This document shows positions 7,206-16,300 of a stretch of 43,901 nt of DNA, piece by piece (within the stretch, counting starts at the first letter, position 1; each line of letters opens with the position of its first letter). This DNA is from a virus, in the IMG/VR virus record IMGVR_UViG_3300005534_000022, positions 1 through 43,901 of that record. One strand, 5' to 3'. The translations under genes were made by a program, and so were the position numbers. The notes under the pieces were generated by a model, which made no database searches, was not told the DNA's origin, and worked only from the letters and a program-made list of their open reading frames with translations.

Positions 7206-7649
7206 TTAGTTATAGAGCAGTACGGTTATCACGTCATTGGCCGTCGGTGCGGTGGTGTTCGCATCCGCCAACCCGGTGACGGCCCCGATCCCAATCCCCA
7301 GCGAAAAAGCGATTCCCACGGCGCATTCGAGTGAAACGCCCGTGCCCGCCGCAACCGGAATGGTCATCACCGGCGTGTCCGTTCCCACCGTGGGCGCGGT
7401 GGCTTTGTTATAGAGCTTCACATAGCGGGTTGAGGCGGCGGCGTTGAAGATGCTCCAGCCGTAAACCTGCCCCGCCGCGTTTTTGACGTTCACGCCGGTC
7501 GATTGCGTATCGAGATTCCGGTAGATCGAAGCGCCTCCTTTGGTTGCGACCGCCAGAGCCGGACGCGGATATTTCACGCCGCTGACATCCGTCATCGAAA
7601 TGGTCTGGGTGGCTCCTACGGAGTCTTTCACAGTGAGATTGTCTGACAT
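7206..7649 (-). CDS. small structural (head decoration or tail) protein, 147 aa
   Basis: Start ATG at 7649 is preceded by AAGGAACCC; a longer in-frame reading to 7754 would run into the tail hub gene in another frame. The 147-residue protein is beta-rich with few charges (RYVKLYNKATAPTVG and PVAAGTGVSLECAVGIAFS), ending in DVITVLLYN. The pattern recalls small phage surface proteins found next to adhesins. Its position at the distal tail makes an appendage role likely. Confidence 0.6.
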   Translation of the reverse strand: MSDNLTVKDSVGATQTISMTDVSGVKYPRPALAVATKGGASIYRNLDTQSTGVNVKNAAGQVYGWSIFNAAASTRYVKLYNKATAPTVGTDTPVMTIPVAAGTGVSLECAVGIAFSLGIGIGAVTGLADANTTAPTANDVITVLLYN

Positions 7650-7660
7650 GGGTTCCTTTT

Positions 7661-10600
7661 TTACGCTGCCGCGATGAGGCCGGAATTGGCGGGCGAACTG
7701 AAATCGGCGCTTCCCGAGGCGGCGCTCGAATCCGGCGCATTGGCAATCAGCCACTTCAAGACTGTCGTGAATTGCCCGCTGCCGTCGCCGCTCACGATGT
7801 TGATCGAAAAATAATCCGTGGCCTGATCGATATACAGCGGATCGGATGAGAAAATCGTAGTGATAAGCCGCCCCGTCGAACCGGCCGGAATCGTGAAGCC
7901 TGCGGTGCCGGGGAAGATCGAAGTCGCAACGTCCGTGTCGGTGTTGATCTGCTGAATATCGATCACCGTATCGGCGGCCGGGCTGGTTTTGATCTGGACG
8001 ATGAAATCGACTGCCGTCCCGGATTTGCGGGCGGGCATGAGCGGCGCAACCACGTCGCCGACCGTGGCGTCTTCGATCTCAAATCCTGAACGTTCGTAAA
8101 CGACCGGCGCGGTTCCCGGCCCGCCATAGACATAAATCTCGCGTCCCGGCGATTCAAACTCAACCGATTCCAGATCGTCCGCCGTGGAAGTGAATACCTG
8201 CGTCCACAGCATCCGTTCCAGAAAGTTATCGATGGACGTAAACGCGATAATTCCCTTCAGCGGATCGGAGTTGCTAATTGACGAGAGCGTGCTTTCGTCG
8301 ATCCAGGCCGGGTCTTCGATGATGAAAACGGAAGTCAAATCCGGCCTGACGCCCCAGCCGCCGTCTACGGTCAAGGTCGTCGTGTTGTTCCCGATGATCT
8401 TGCGCCGTTGAAACCTCCCGGTGCCCGCGACGATGCGGACGAACCGCCCTATTTCCGCGTCCGGCTCCAGGCCCGTGATGCTCAAAAGCTCTACGCTGCC
8501 GCCGCCGGTATAATCGCCGTCTCCCGTTGTGGAATTGAGAATCACATGCCGGGAATCGTAATCCGGGTCTCCCGTCGTGGGGATTGTTACGGTTTGGATG
8601 CCGTTGGCGGCATCGTTGCCGCCCACTCCTGAAACGGTAACGTCCGCTCCGGTGAAATAATCGTGCGGCGTGGCCAGCTCGAGCACAATGGGCGAAGTGT
8701 TGCTCGCGTCCAGAATTGTGAAGGGTGGATTATGATACGCGACCTCGTTGACGAATTTGGAATCCCCGATGGTCGTGGAGGAATCCCCGGAGGTCGTATC
8801 CGAAATGATATCGGGCATCGTCCGCATAATCACCGTGTCGCCGACCTGCACGCCGATGGCGTTCAGATCCACGGCGGTTCCGTTCACGTCCGCAAGCGTT
8901 AGGGTCGTCGCGTCGCTCGAGGCCACCAGAAAATCCCATACCGGCAGATCCGCGCTGGTGTTCGGTTGTCCCGCGATCGTAACCACGCGGCCCGCCCATT
9001 CGTTCGTGGAAAATCCAAAGCCGTCGCATTCGATCACGTTCGAGGCGGGAATGTTATTCACCTGCGCGCCGAAAACGCCGGAATGATAAACGACTTTGGT
9101 TCTGAGAACCAGATGGTCGAACATCACATCGGGGATCGATTCATCCGAGACGTTGAAGCTCGTCATACTGACCGAGCCGGGCGTTCCGGTCCCCGATGCC
9201 TGCTTGGATAACTTGTTCGGGTTCGTTCCCGCATATAAGTTCCAGCCGGTGCTGCCTTCGGGCCAGAAGATATTGGGGAGCGTGATGCTCGATGCGCCGC
9301 CGGTCGTGGCGATCTGCGCTATCGGATTCGACGGCGGGGTTAGCAGGTTATTCGCGTCGATCCCCGAGATCGCCAGATAGTAAGTTCCATCCAGGATCGT
9401 TCCGCCGCCTGCTGTGGTTTCCGCTTGCGGCGCGTAGGGCGGTGAGGTTTGCGTGGCAAACGCATTCACCGGCAGGAAACCGGACCAGCGCAGTTTAGCG
9501 ATAGCGGTTCCATCCGCCGCCGCTTCATACGCCTGCCCGATCCCGTAGGTTTTCTCCGTCAGCGAATACAGCGGGTCGGTGATGAGCGGCGCGGTGAAAT
9601 TCGGATTCCAGCCGAAGGGCGGGCGCCGTAATTTGTTGCGGAGCTGCTGCTCGAGGATCGGACTCGGCGATTGCCCGTAAGCGTCCGTGTAGGGATCGTC
9701 TTCGTGCCACATCGCCCGCAGCGTCATGCGCTCGAAGTTCGGCGAGACTTTGATGGAGAGAATACGGAAGGTCTGATCGTTGGGCGTGTAAAGCAGATCG
9801 CTTCCGAGCAATACGATTTGTCCGATGGCCAGGTGAATCGCGCGGAACGAGGTTTCCCATTCGGCGATCCACGTTCCGCCGGAATCGTTCAGGCCGTTGA
9901 AGCCGGTCCTGGGATTGCCCCGGTATTGCTCGAAATACATCGCTTGGATCGCGCGTTTGGCCTGATCCCAGTTCGGAATTCCCTCGATGGAGGTTCCGGC
10001 CGCGATCTCTTGCCCGACGCGCGAGATTTCGGCGGTATCGGCGATCTGCAAACCGTCGTTGTTGTAGGAATAATCCTCGTCCTGGAAGGAGACGGAGAGT
10101 TCATTGGGCGTGTCCTGAATCGGCCGCTGCTCGATCTTGAACATGAGCGGCTGCTTGCGCGGGTCTTTGCCTTCCTTCCGCGCGACGTTTGAGCGATCAA
10201 AGCGGTAAGCGACGAACCCGGAAGATGGAGCGCCTCCGGCCGTGAAGGAATCGACCGGCGTGTCATAGTTCGAGCCCGGAATCCGCGAAGGTTGCGCGTC
10301 GGCCAGAGTTTGTTTGTGCCAGAGCTGCAATTTTCCGGCGTTCGCATCGCTGGAGAAACCAAGATTCGGCGTGAGGTAGGCTTTCGCGCCAGCCAGAACG
10401 TTTTTCAAAATATCGCTGGCTGGCCTGCGCTGCCGCAAGGCAAGCCCGATGTGGTAGCGCGTGCGGGTTCGGGTTAGCCCGGTGAGATCGGTATAGGTTA
10501 CATCGGCGTTCGATACTCCGCCCGCATCGAGAAACGTCTGCAAATCGAAATCGTTCTGTTGTGCTGTGGCCTGAAATCCGCACCACGTCAAAAGATCCGC

Positions 10601-12010
10601 GATGTTGAGCGCGAAGTTATCGCTTGGAATTAAGGTGTAATCGGAGGGATCGGCAGAATGCCACTGGCGGATCATCGGCCCGCTGGTGAGCACCTGAACC
10701 GTGGGAATGGTATTCGAGGCCGCAACGTCAATCGGAATCACGATCAAAATGCAGGCGATGGTTCCGTAGGGATCGCCCGCGCCGTCATATCCCAAATCTC
10801 GGTTCGGCGAGCCATTGCGCGAACCCAGACTGACCCAACTCCATCCCAGAATCGTCGGATCGCCCGAAACCGCACGCCACGGAACCACATAATCGTTGAC
10901 CACTACGGCTTGAATTGGGCCGGGCGTGGTGTTGTCGTTATGGATCTGGCCTGCGCAGATGGCGACTTCCAGCTTGGTCGAGTTGGGATTGCCGACGACG
11001 TTCATCACCGGGGGATTTACAAACGTGGTGCCCCAGATGTGCGGGAAATAATCCCCGTTGAATTTGACAGTATTCGGATTATCCAGGCCCTCGTTTTTGA
11101 CGCCGGAAATGTAATTGATTCCGCGCCAGTCGAGCGGCGGATCGAAGTGAATGCCGCCGAAGCGTCCCGTGTGACGGCCCCGCTGGTCCTGTTCGATCTG
11201 AACGGGCGCCGGTCCGGTGCTTGAGGCGGGAAGCGAGCGGTTGCCCAAACGGTCTAAGCATTCGTCCCACGTTCCGCCGCAGTAAACGAAAACGCCGGAG
11301 GAGTCCGTGACGACGCGGCCGTCAGGATTCGTCTGATTCGCGGAAGAGGTATTTCCCACTGCGTTCGGATCGCCGATATCCGCCGAATAGCCGCACAGAT
11401 ATTGCGGCGCGTCGATGCTCGAGGCGGCGAGCGTCCGCTCGGCGAAGTTCTGCGGGAAATACGCCGCATACGGGCAGGTCCGCTGAATCGCGGTCGAGGG
11501 CAGCATCACCCGCGAAAGATTCAGCGAGTTGATCGCCGATAGCGTGAGCGTCGCTTCGTCCCACGATGGCGGATTGCAGACGCCTGAAAACTTGACCGCA
11601 TACTGCGGATTGCCCGATCCATCCGTCGCGAAGGTGCTGGTATCGGCATCCCAGAGCGTGAAGAGCACCCGGAGCTTCGCGCCCTTGAGACCTTTGCCGT
11701 CGGGAATCTCCCACTGCGTCAGGATTTCCTTATCCGGATCGGCGAGCGTTAATTCGAGCGTTGGCGACTGTACGATGCCGTTGTCCGAAACCGCCTGGAT
11801 CTGTCCCAGGCTTTGGCTCTTGATGCGGGGAAGCCAATCGTGCCCCATGAACTGCGGGCCGCCATCGGTCGAGACAAGATTCTCATCGGACAGACGCAAA
11901 ACGGATCCATCGACGAGCGTCAATTCCGCCAGCAGCAGAGGCTGAAAGGTCAGCGCCTGCTCTTTGGCGATGTCGATAGTCGTGAGCGCAGTCTGGCCAG
12001 GAATGGGCAC
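7661..12010 (-). CDS. large tail-tip / baseplate hub protein
   Basis: A 1449-residue protein starting with GTG. The first ~300 residues resemble the DUF2163/BR0599-type tail hub: strands AELTLVDGSVLRLSD, SLGQIQAV and the cysteine block RTCPYAAYFP. The middle part (about 500-760) carries the tail hub fold that links tube to fibres. The remainder holds repeated beta domains (GSTGWNLYAGTNPNKLSK, and several TTGDGDY-like modules) that look like fibronectin-type or FCCH-like repeats. As the largest protein after the tape measure and next to fibre genes it should be the central tip complex. It is preceded by an unusual pair of palindromes. Confidence 0.75.
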   Translation of the reverse strand: MPIPGQTALTTIDIAKEQALTFQPLLLAELTLVDGSVLRLSDENLVSTDGGPQFMGHDWLPRIKSQSLGQIQAVSDNGIVQSPTLELTLADPDKEILTQWEIPDGKGLKGAKLRVLFTLWDADTSTFATDGSGNPQYAVKFSGVCNPPSWDEATLTLSAINSLNLSRVMLPSTAIQRTCPYAAYFPQNFAERTLAASSIDAPQYLCGYSADIGDPNAVGNTSSANQTNPDGRVVTDSSGVFVYCGGTWDECLDRLGNRSLPASSTGPAPVQIEQDQRGRHTGRFGGIHFDPPLDWRGINYISGVKNEGLDNPNTVKFNGDYFPHIWGTTFVNPPVMNVVGNPNSTKLEVAICAGQIHNDNTTPGPIQAVVVNDYVVPWRAVSGDPTILGWSWVSLGSRNGSPNRDLGYDGAGDPYGTIACILIVIPIDVAASNTIPTVQVLTSGPMIRQWHSADPSDYTLIPSDNFALNIADLLTWCGFQATAQQNDFDLQTFLDAGGVSNADVTYTDLTGLTRTRTRYHIGLALRQRRPASDILKNVLAGAKAYLTPNLGFSSDANAGKLQLWHKQTLADAQPSRIPGSNYDTPVDSFTAGGAPSSGFVAYRFDRSNVARKEGKDPRKQPLMFKIEQRPIQDTPNELSVSFQDEDYSYNNDGLQIADTAEISRVGQEIAAGTSIEGIPNWDQAKRAIQAMYFEQYRGNPRTGFNGLNDSGGTWIAEWETSFRAIHLAIGQIVLLGSDLLYTPNDQTFRILSIKVSPNFERMTLRAMWHEDDPYTDAYGQSPSPILEQQLRNKLRRPPFGWNPNFTAPLITDPLYSLTEKTYGIGQAYEAAADGTAIAKLRWSGFLPVNAFATQTSPPYAPQAETTAGGGTILDGTYYLAISGIDANNLLTPPSNPIAQIATTGGASSITLPNIFWPEGSTGWNLYAGTNPNKLSKQASGTGTPGSVSMTSFNVSDESIPDVMFDHLVLRTKVVYHSGVFGAQVNNIPASNVIECDGFGFSTNEWAGRVVTIAGQPNTSADLPVWDFLVASSDATTLTLADVNGTAVDLNAIGVQVGDTVIMRTMPDIISDTTSGDSSTTIGDSKFVNEVAYHNPPFTILDASNTSPIVLELATPHDYFTGADVTVSGVGGNDAANGIQTVTIPTTGDPDYDSRHVILNSTTGDGDYTGGGSVELLSITGLEPDAEIGRFVRIVAGTGRFQRRKIIGNNTTTLTVDGGWGVRPDLTSVFIIEDPAWIDESTLSSISNSDPLKGIIAFTSIDNFLERMLWTQVFTSTADDLESVEFESPGREIYVYGGPGTAPVVYERSGFEIEDATVGDVVAPLMPARKSGTAVDFIVQIKTSPAADTVIDIQQINTDTDVATSIFPGTAGFTIPAGSTGRLITTIFSSDPLYIDQATDYFSINIVSGDGSGQFTTVLKWLIANAPDSSAASGSADFSSPANSGLIAAA

Positions 12011-12066
12011 GGGAATTTTAGGGTTGAGGGAAGAAAGGGTTCTTAAGGCAAAGGAACCGGGTCGAG

Positions 12067-12105
12067 TTCTACCATGGGAGAAAACGCGCGTCTACCATGG
12101 TAGAA
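12067..12105. promoter_or_regulatory. paired palindromes, putative operator
   Basis: Two 16-bp dyads lie 23 bp apart centre to centre: 12067-12082 (TTCTACCATGGGAGAA, one mismatched pair) and 12090-12105, which contains the perfect 14-bp palindrome TCTACCATGGTAGA. They occupy one of the few real gaps in the tail operon, just upstream of the tail hub gene. Two similar dyads about two helical turns apart are typical of a dimeric repressor site. The binding protein is unknown. Confidence 0.55.
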
Positions 12106-12114
12106 AGCGTTAAA

Positions 12115-12471
12115 TCAGCTTGGTAGCGCGACGATCTTCAGTTGCACCGAGTACTCGTTCGGCCCTATACACTGCACTTCGAATTCGTCCTGATCGAACC
12201 GGCAGACGCTCCAGGTGGTCGCAGCTTCGTCGGTATAGCTGAACGTTCCCAGCCGCGCCCGCATGGAGTTGAAAAAATCCTCCAGCGTTTGCACTTCCGT
12301 CAGCGTGATGCAGGGGAAGTTCGCGACGAAGCTCTTAAGCGGCGTTGCATTGAACGATTGGGTATAGCTCTTGCCTGAAGGAGTATCGGATTCGGCCGTG
12401 TAGAAAAAATCTTCTTCCGTGTACGGATACTGCGATAGCGCTCCGTGCGCGATGCTGGGAAAACTGGCCAT
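12115..12471 (-). CDS. minor tail protein (distal tail / hub-adaptor type)
   Basis: A 118-residue protein beginning ASFPSIAHGALSQYPYT, with TLTEVQTLEDFFNSMRARLGTFSYTD in the middle. It shares its plan with the adjacent 124-residue protein: a 'FPxLAxG' start, an 'F..Y.R.L' strand, then 'TLxxFFxxxRGxLxTFxxxD'. This pattern matches small tail proteins that join the tube to the hub. It abuts the next gene with no gap. Confidence 0.65.
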   Translation of the reverse strand: MASFPSIAHGALSQYPYTEEDFFYTAESDTPSGKSYTQSFNATPLKSFVANFPCITLTEVQTLEDFFNSMRARLGTFSYTDEAATTWSVCRFDQDEFEVQCIGPNEYSVQLKIVALPS

Positions 12472-12846
12472 TTAGTTCTTTCGCGTCTGGCGGACCGGCA
12501 GGCTGAACGTCCAGAATCCGTTGTTGTTCGCGACCGCCGAAAACGTGCCTTCCGTAAACTGGCAGTTGTCGTATTCCACAGCCACGCCGTCGGTGTCGGT
12601 GATGAAGATCGTCCAGGTGGTATCGAGCTGCCCGCGCGTCGAAGTAAAGAACGCCCGCATCGTTTCCTTGTCCGCCGTTTTTACGTTGGTGAAATGCAAT
12701 TCAAACTCTTCAAGCTGCGTTCCCTTGGCGAAGCGCTGCTCGGAGAAATCGCCATGCACATATACCGCGGTGCGGTGCTTGTGCGTTCGCTTCAGGGGAT
12801 ATTTCGCAACGAAGCCGGAGGCGAGAGTGGGGAAGAGGAGAGCCAT
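12472..12846 (-). CDS. minor tail protein, paralogue of the 12115 gene
   Basis: Start ATG at 12846 gives 124 residues; a longer in-frame reading upstream overlaps another gene and is arginine-rich. It begins ALLFPTLASGFVAKYPLKR and contains KETMRAFFTSTRGQLDTTW, the same blocks as the neighbour at 12115-12471, so the two probably arose by duplication and may form a mixed ring at the tail tip. The protein ends in SLPVRQTRKN. Confidence 0.65.
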   Translation of the reverse strand: MALLFPTLASGFVAKYPLKRTHKHRTAVYVHGDFSEQRFAKGTQLEEFELHFTNVKTADKETMRAFFTSTRGQLDTTWTIFITDTDGVAVEYDNCQFTEGTFSAVANNNGFWTFSLPVRQTRKN

Positions 12847-12854
12847 TGCAAGCG

Positions 12855-13307
12855 TTAACCCGTTAGACTGCTTTCGATGCGTTTTTCGCGTTCGACATAG
12901 TTGAAGACCATTGTCATCGCCCGCCTTCCGACCGCAAAATGCGCGGCGCGCGAAATCTCTTCCCACTCGCCGGGAAATCCCGCCTTCACGCATACCCAGA
13001 TGGTCTTGCCATCAGTAGTAGACCATTCCCCTTGCTCGAATATCGGATACGGCTGATCGAACCAGGATGCGTCGCGAGGATAGTCCGACCACACTCGCCA
13101 TTTTCCAGGGAATCCGGACTCGATAAGTTCCCACGAAGATCCGTCGGGATAGTACAGGAAAGTCGGTTTCTCGAAGTGAGGGCCGCGTGGAATTGGCGCC
13201 TGGATTTTTTCGACGGCGGGGGGCGCCGAAAGCGGCGGTTGGGAAGCTGGCTTCGTGCGAGCCAAAAACGGAAGACCCAGCGCTGCGAAAAACTGTGCTC
13301 GTGTCAT
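12855..13307 (-). CDS. hypothetical tail-region protein, 150 aa
   Basis: A 150-residue protein with a hydrophobic N-terminus (QFFAALGLPFLARTKP) followed by a proline-rich linker; this looks like a membrane anchor or signal-like leader without a twin-arginine. Two similar Trp-rich blocks follow, LIESGFPGKWRVW and CVKAGFPGEWEEI, an internal repeat also seen in other virion proteins ending in 'xxGxPGxW'. Located between tape measure and minor tail genes. Function unknown. Confidence 0.6.
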   Translation of the reverse strand: MTRAQFFAALGLPFLARTKPASQPPLSAPPAVEKIQAPIPRGPHFEKPTFLYYPDGSSWELIESGFPGKWRVWSDYPRDASWFDQPYPIFEQGEWSTTDGKTIWVCVKAGFPGEWEEISRAAHFAVGRRAMTMVFNYVEREKRIESSLTG

Positions 13308-13314
13308 AGGCGAA

Positions 13315-16300
13315 TTATCGCGGATTCACCACGCGGCTCAATTCCGAGTTGAACGGATGAGGGCTTTGCAGCACCTGCTTCATCGCATTTCCGATATCGT
13401 CGGCTCTGTCGAGAAAGCCTTTCGAGTCCATAGCCGTCACTGGAACCGAAACGTAAGTGTTATGCGTTACCTGGGGCGGGGGCTGCTGCCGCGCGGTCGC
13501 TTGCGGAGTCATATCGCGCGGGGAAGCTATCTCCGGCGTGTTGACTGGCACCGGGGCCTGATCGGAATAAACGTTCGATGCAAGCGGTGAAGAGGGAACG
13601 GCGGCGGTCGAACGCGCCGTAAGCGCAGTCTGGTTCAGTGCGTTCAGCAGCGCCGGAGCATTCGGAACCGGCGTGCTCTGCGGTGTCAGGGAGCTTTGGC
13701 CCAGCGTATTCATGAGCCCCTGAAAGTTGAATCCACCGCCCGTCGGGGGAGGCGGCGCGGCAGCAACTCCCGGCGTCGCCGTTCCCACATAGCCCTGCGT
13801 CGTCGTTACAACCCGGTCGGGGTGTAGCGGATCGAAGCCGGTGGCCTGATTGTAAAACTGAACTTGTGGAGCGGCACCCAGAGAATGCAGATTGCCTTTG
13901 TAGTCCCGATCCAAAGCGTTGCCCGAGCTGTCGATGGTTGCGTTGACCGCGTCGGGCCGGTTGAATTTGAGGGCTGCGAGTTCGGTGGTTTCCTGCTTCT
14001 GCCTCTCCGCTCGGGGATCGCCAAACAGTTTGCTGATGCCTTCGAGGATCGCGCCCGCGCCGGCGATAAACGGAGCGGCAGGGCCGGTGAGCGGAGCGAT
14101 AGCTAAGGCCGTTTCGCCGATGCCCGCCGTGATATTGCGTCCGCCGCCTTTGGCGGCCTGGCTGATCCCCTGGAAAGCTCCGCCCGCAGCGCCGGCTACC
14201 GTGAGCCCCGCGCCGATGGCCGCGCCCGCTCCATTCGCGCCCGTCAGATTGCTCCAGACGCTGGGGGCGGGCTTGGCCTGCGCGGACGGGGACGCGCCGC
14301 CGGAGGAAGCGGCTGGTGTGCTGGAGGGCGATGAATCCGAGGATGATCCGCTGGACGAATCCGATCCGCCGGATGCGGCCTTGGATGCAGCCTTGGTCGC
14401 CTCTGCCTTTTGAGCTGCCGATACGATGGCTACCGCGCCGCTGAGAACCCCGCCCGCGCCGCTAACCGCATTGGAGGCTCCGCCGGAGGGGACTATACGG
14501 GAGATTTCAGAGCCAAAAGTCGATATCGACGCGGCGAGCTTAGCCGTCTGCGCGGATGCCGAAGACGTAATGGTATCCGATACCTTGGCACTGGCCGCCG
14601 GCGCTTTCGCCGTCTCCGAACGATCGGCGGATTTCGCCGGACTCGGAGTTGCGGCGGGTATATTCGGAGTTACGCCGGTAACGGAAAACGGCCCGGTGCT
14701 GATGCCGGACGGCTGGCCTGTGAGTGCTTCAATCTGGGCCGCCGATGCTTGCGTGTTGAGATTTGACGCCTGGGTGTTGAGGTTGGACGCTTGGGTATTG
14801 AGAGCGAGCGCTTGGAGATAATCGGGGAACCGGTCGCTGAAGGCGTTGCCCTGTGCAAAGGCCGGAGTCTGTCCGGCTTGCAGCGCGGCCTGAATCGAGG
14901 ACGTGTCGCCCGCACCTCCCGCCGCGAACCGCAGCATGTGATTCGGAATAATCGATCCGCCGGGAGTGTTGATAATCTCCGGTCCGTGAGCGCCCACGAT
15001 CTGCGGTTCACTCGAGAGCACCCGCGCGGGGCCGGGCTTCAGTTTGCCTGCGGGGAAATAAAGCTCGGGGCCGAGTTCGCCGGCTACGGCCTTTTCGCCG
15101 GGGCGGAGAGGCCCGCCATTGGCGCGCTGCGTCAGGTCCGGCGTTACCGCATCTTTCCTGTTGAGCCTGCCGTAATACTGCTTCATGGCGGCGCTGAATC
15201 CGCCGTTTTCTTCGATCGTCTTCTTGGCGGATGCCGGGTCTATCGATTTGCGCGCCTGCGTCCGCACGGTCTTGAGAATCTCTTGCGGCGTGACATCCGG
15301 GTTGATGGACTCCGGGACTTTGTGCGCGAATTTGGCGAGCGGGGAGTTGCCACGGCTCGAATTGCAGCGGTGGCAGCTTGTGATTAGATTGGTTGCTTCG
15401 TTCGATCCGCCTTCGCCGTGGGGCACGATGTGGTCGAGCGTCAGCTTATATTCCGGTCCGTCGCTGCCGTTCTTGCGGCAGTACGCGCATTCAAAGCCGT
15501 CCCGCTGATAAATGGCGAGCCGCTTGTGGGGGCTGATCCAATTCATCCCCTGGCCCTGACCGCCGCTGCGGGTGTGCCGATCCACCACGTCCGCGCGGCG
15601 TCCGAGAGGCACTTTCATTGCGCCTTCTTCGTCGGCCCAAAAATCAGCCCCTGTCTTCAGGATTATTTCCGCCATCTCGGGCGAGACGGCCCGAGGCCCG
15701 ACGAAAGGCGCGGCGGCTCCTACGCCCGTTCCGAATGCGCCCGCGATATCGCCTTTTTTGATCTGTTCGGCGGCTGTGCTGAACGGTTGACCGATAAACG
15801 GAATGCTTCCCAGGGCGTGCCCAACCGTCCCCACAAAGGTCGGATCGGTCGCGGCCTTGTGGAATTCGGCAACGCTGTTAGCCCAAAACGCATCGCTGCG
15901 CCTTAAGGATTCTTGCTGCGTCACCGGCCGCAGCAATTCAAGCAATCCGCGCGGATCGACCTGCTTCCACGCGCTCCCGGCGAATCGTTTTACGCGGTCC
16001 GCGATCTGCTCATCGCTCGGCTGGCCCAGTTGTTTCCGCAGGACTTCTTCATCGGTTAAAACGATCCGCTGAGCGTCCGGCGGCTGGCCGGCCTTCGGCA
16101 GCGCATACGGCAATCCGGGTATCAGCGTCGCCGGATCGAATGCGCCATCGGCGGCGAAGCGCATCGTCTCGGGAAGAAACACTTCCCGCCCGCGCTCGCC
16201 CGCGATTCCATCCATGCCGCGCCGCATATAGCCGCCATCGGCGAAGCGCGGCAGATTCGCCGTGAGCATGTGGTACAGCCGCTCTGGATTGAGAGAGCCG

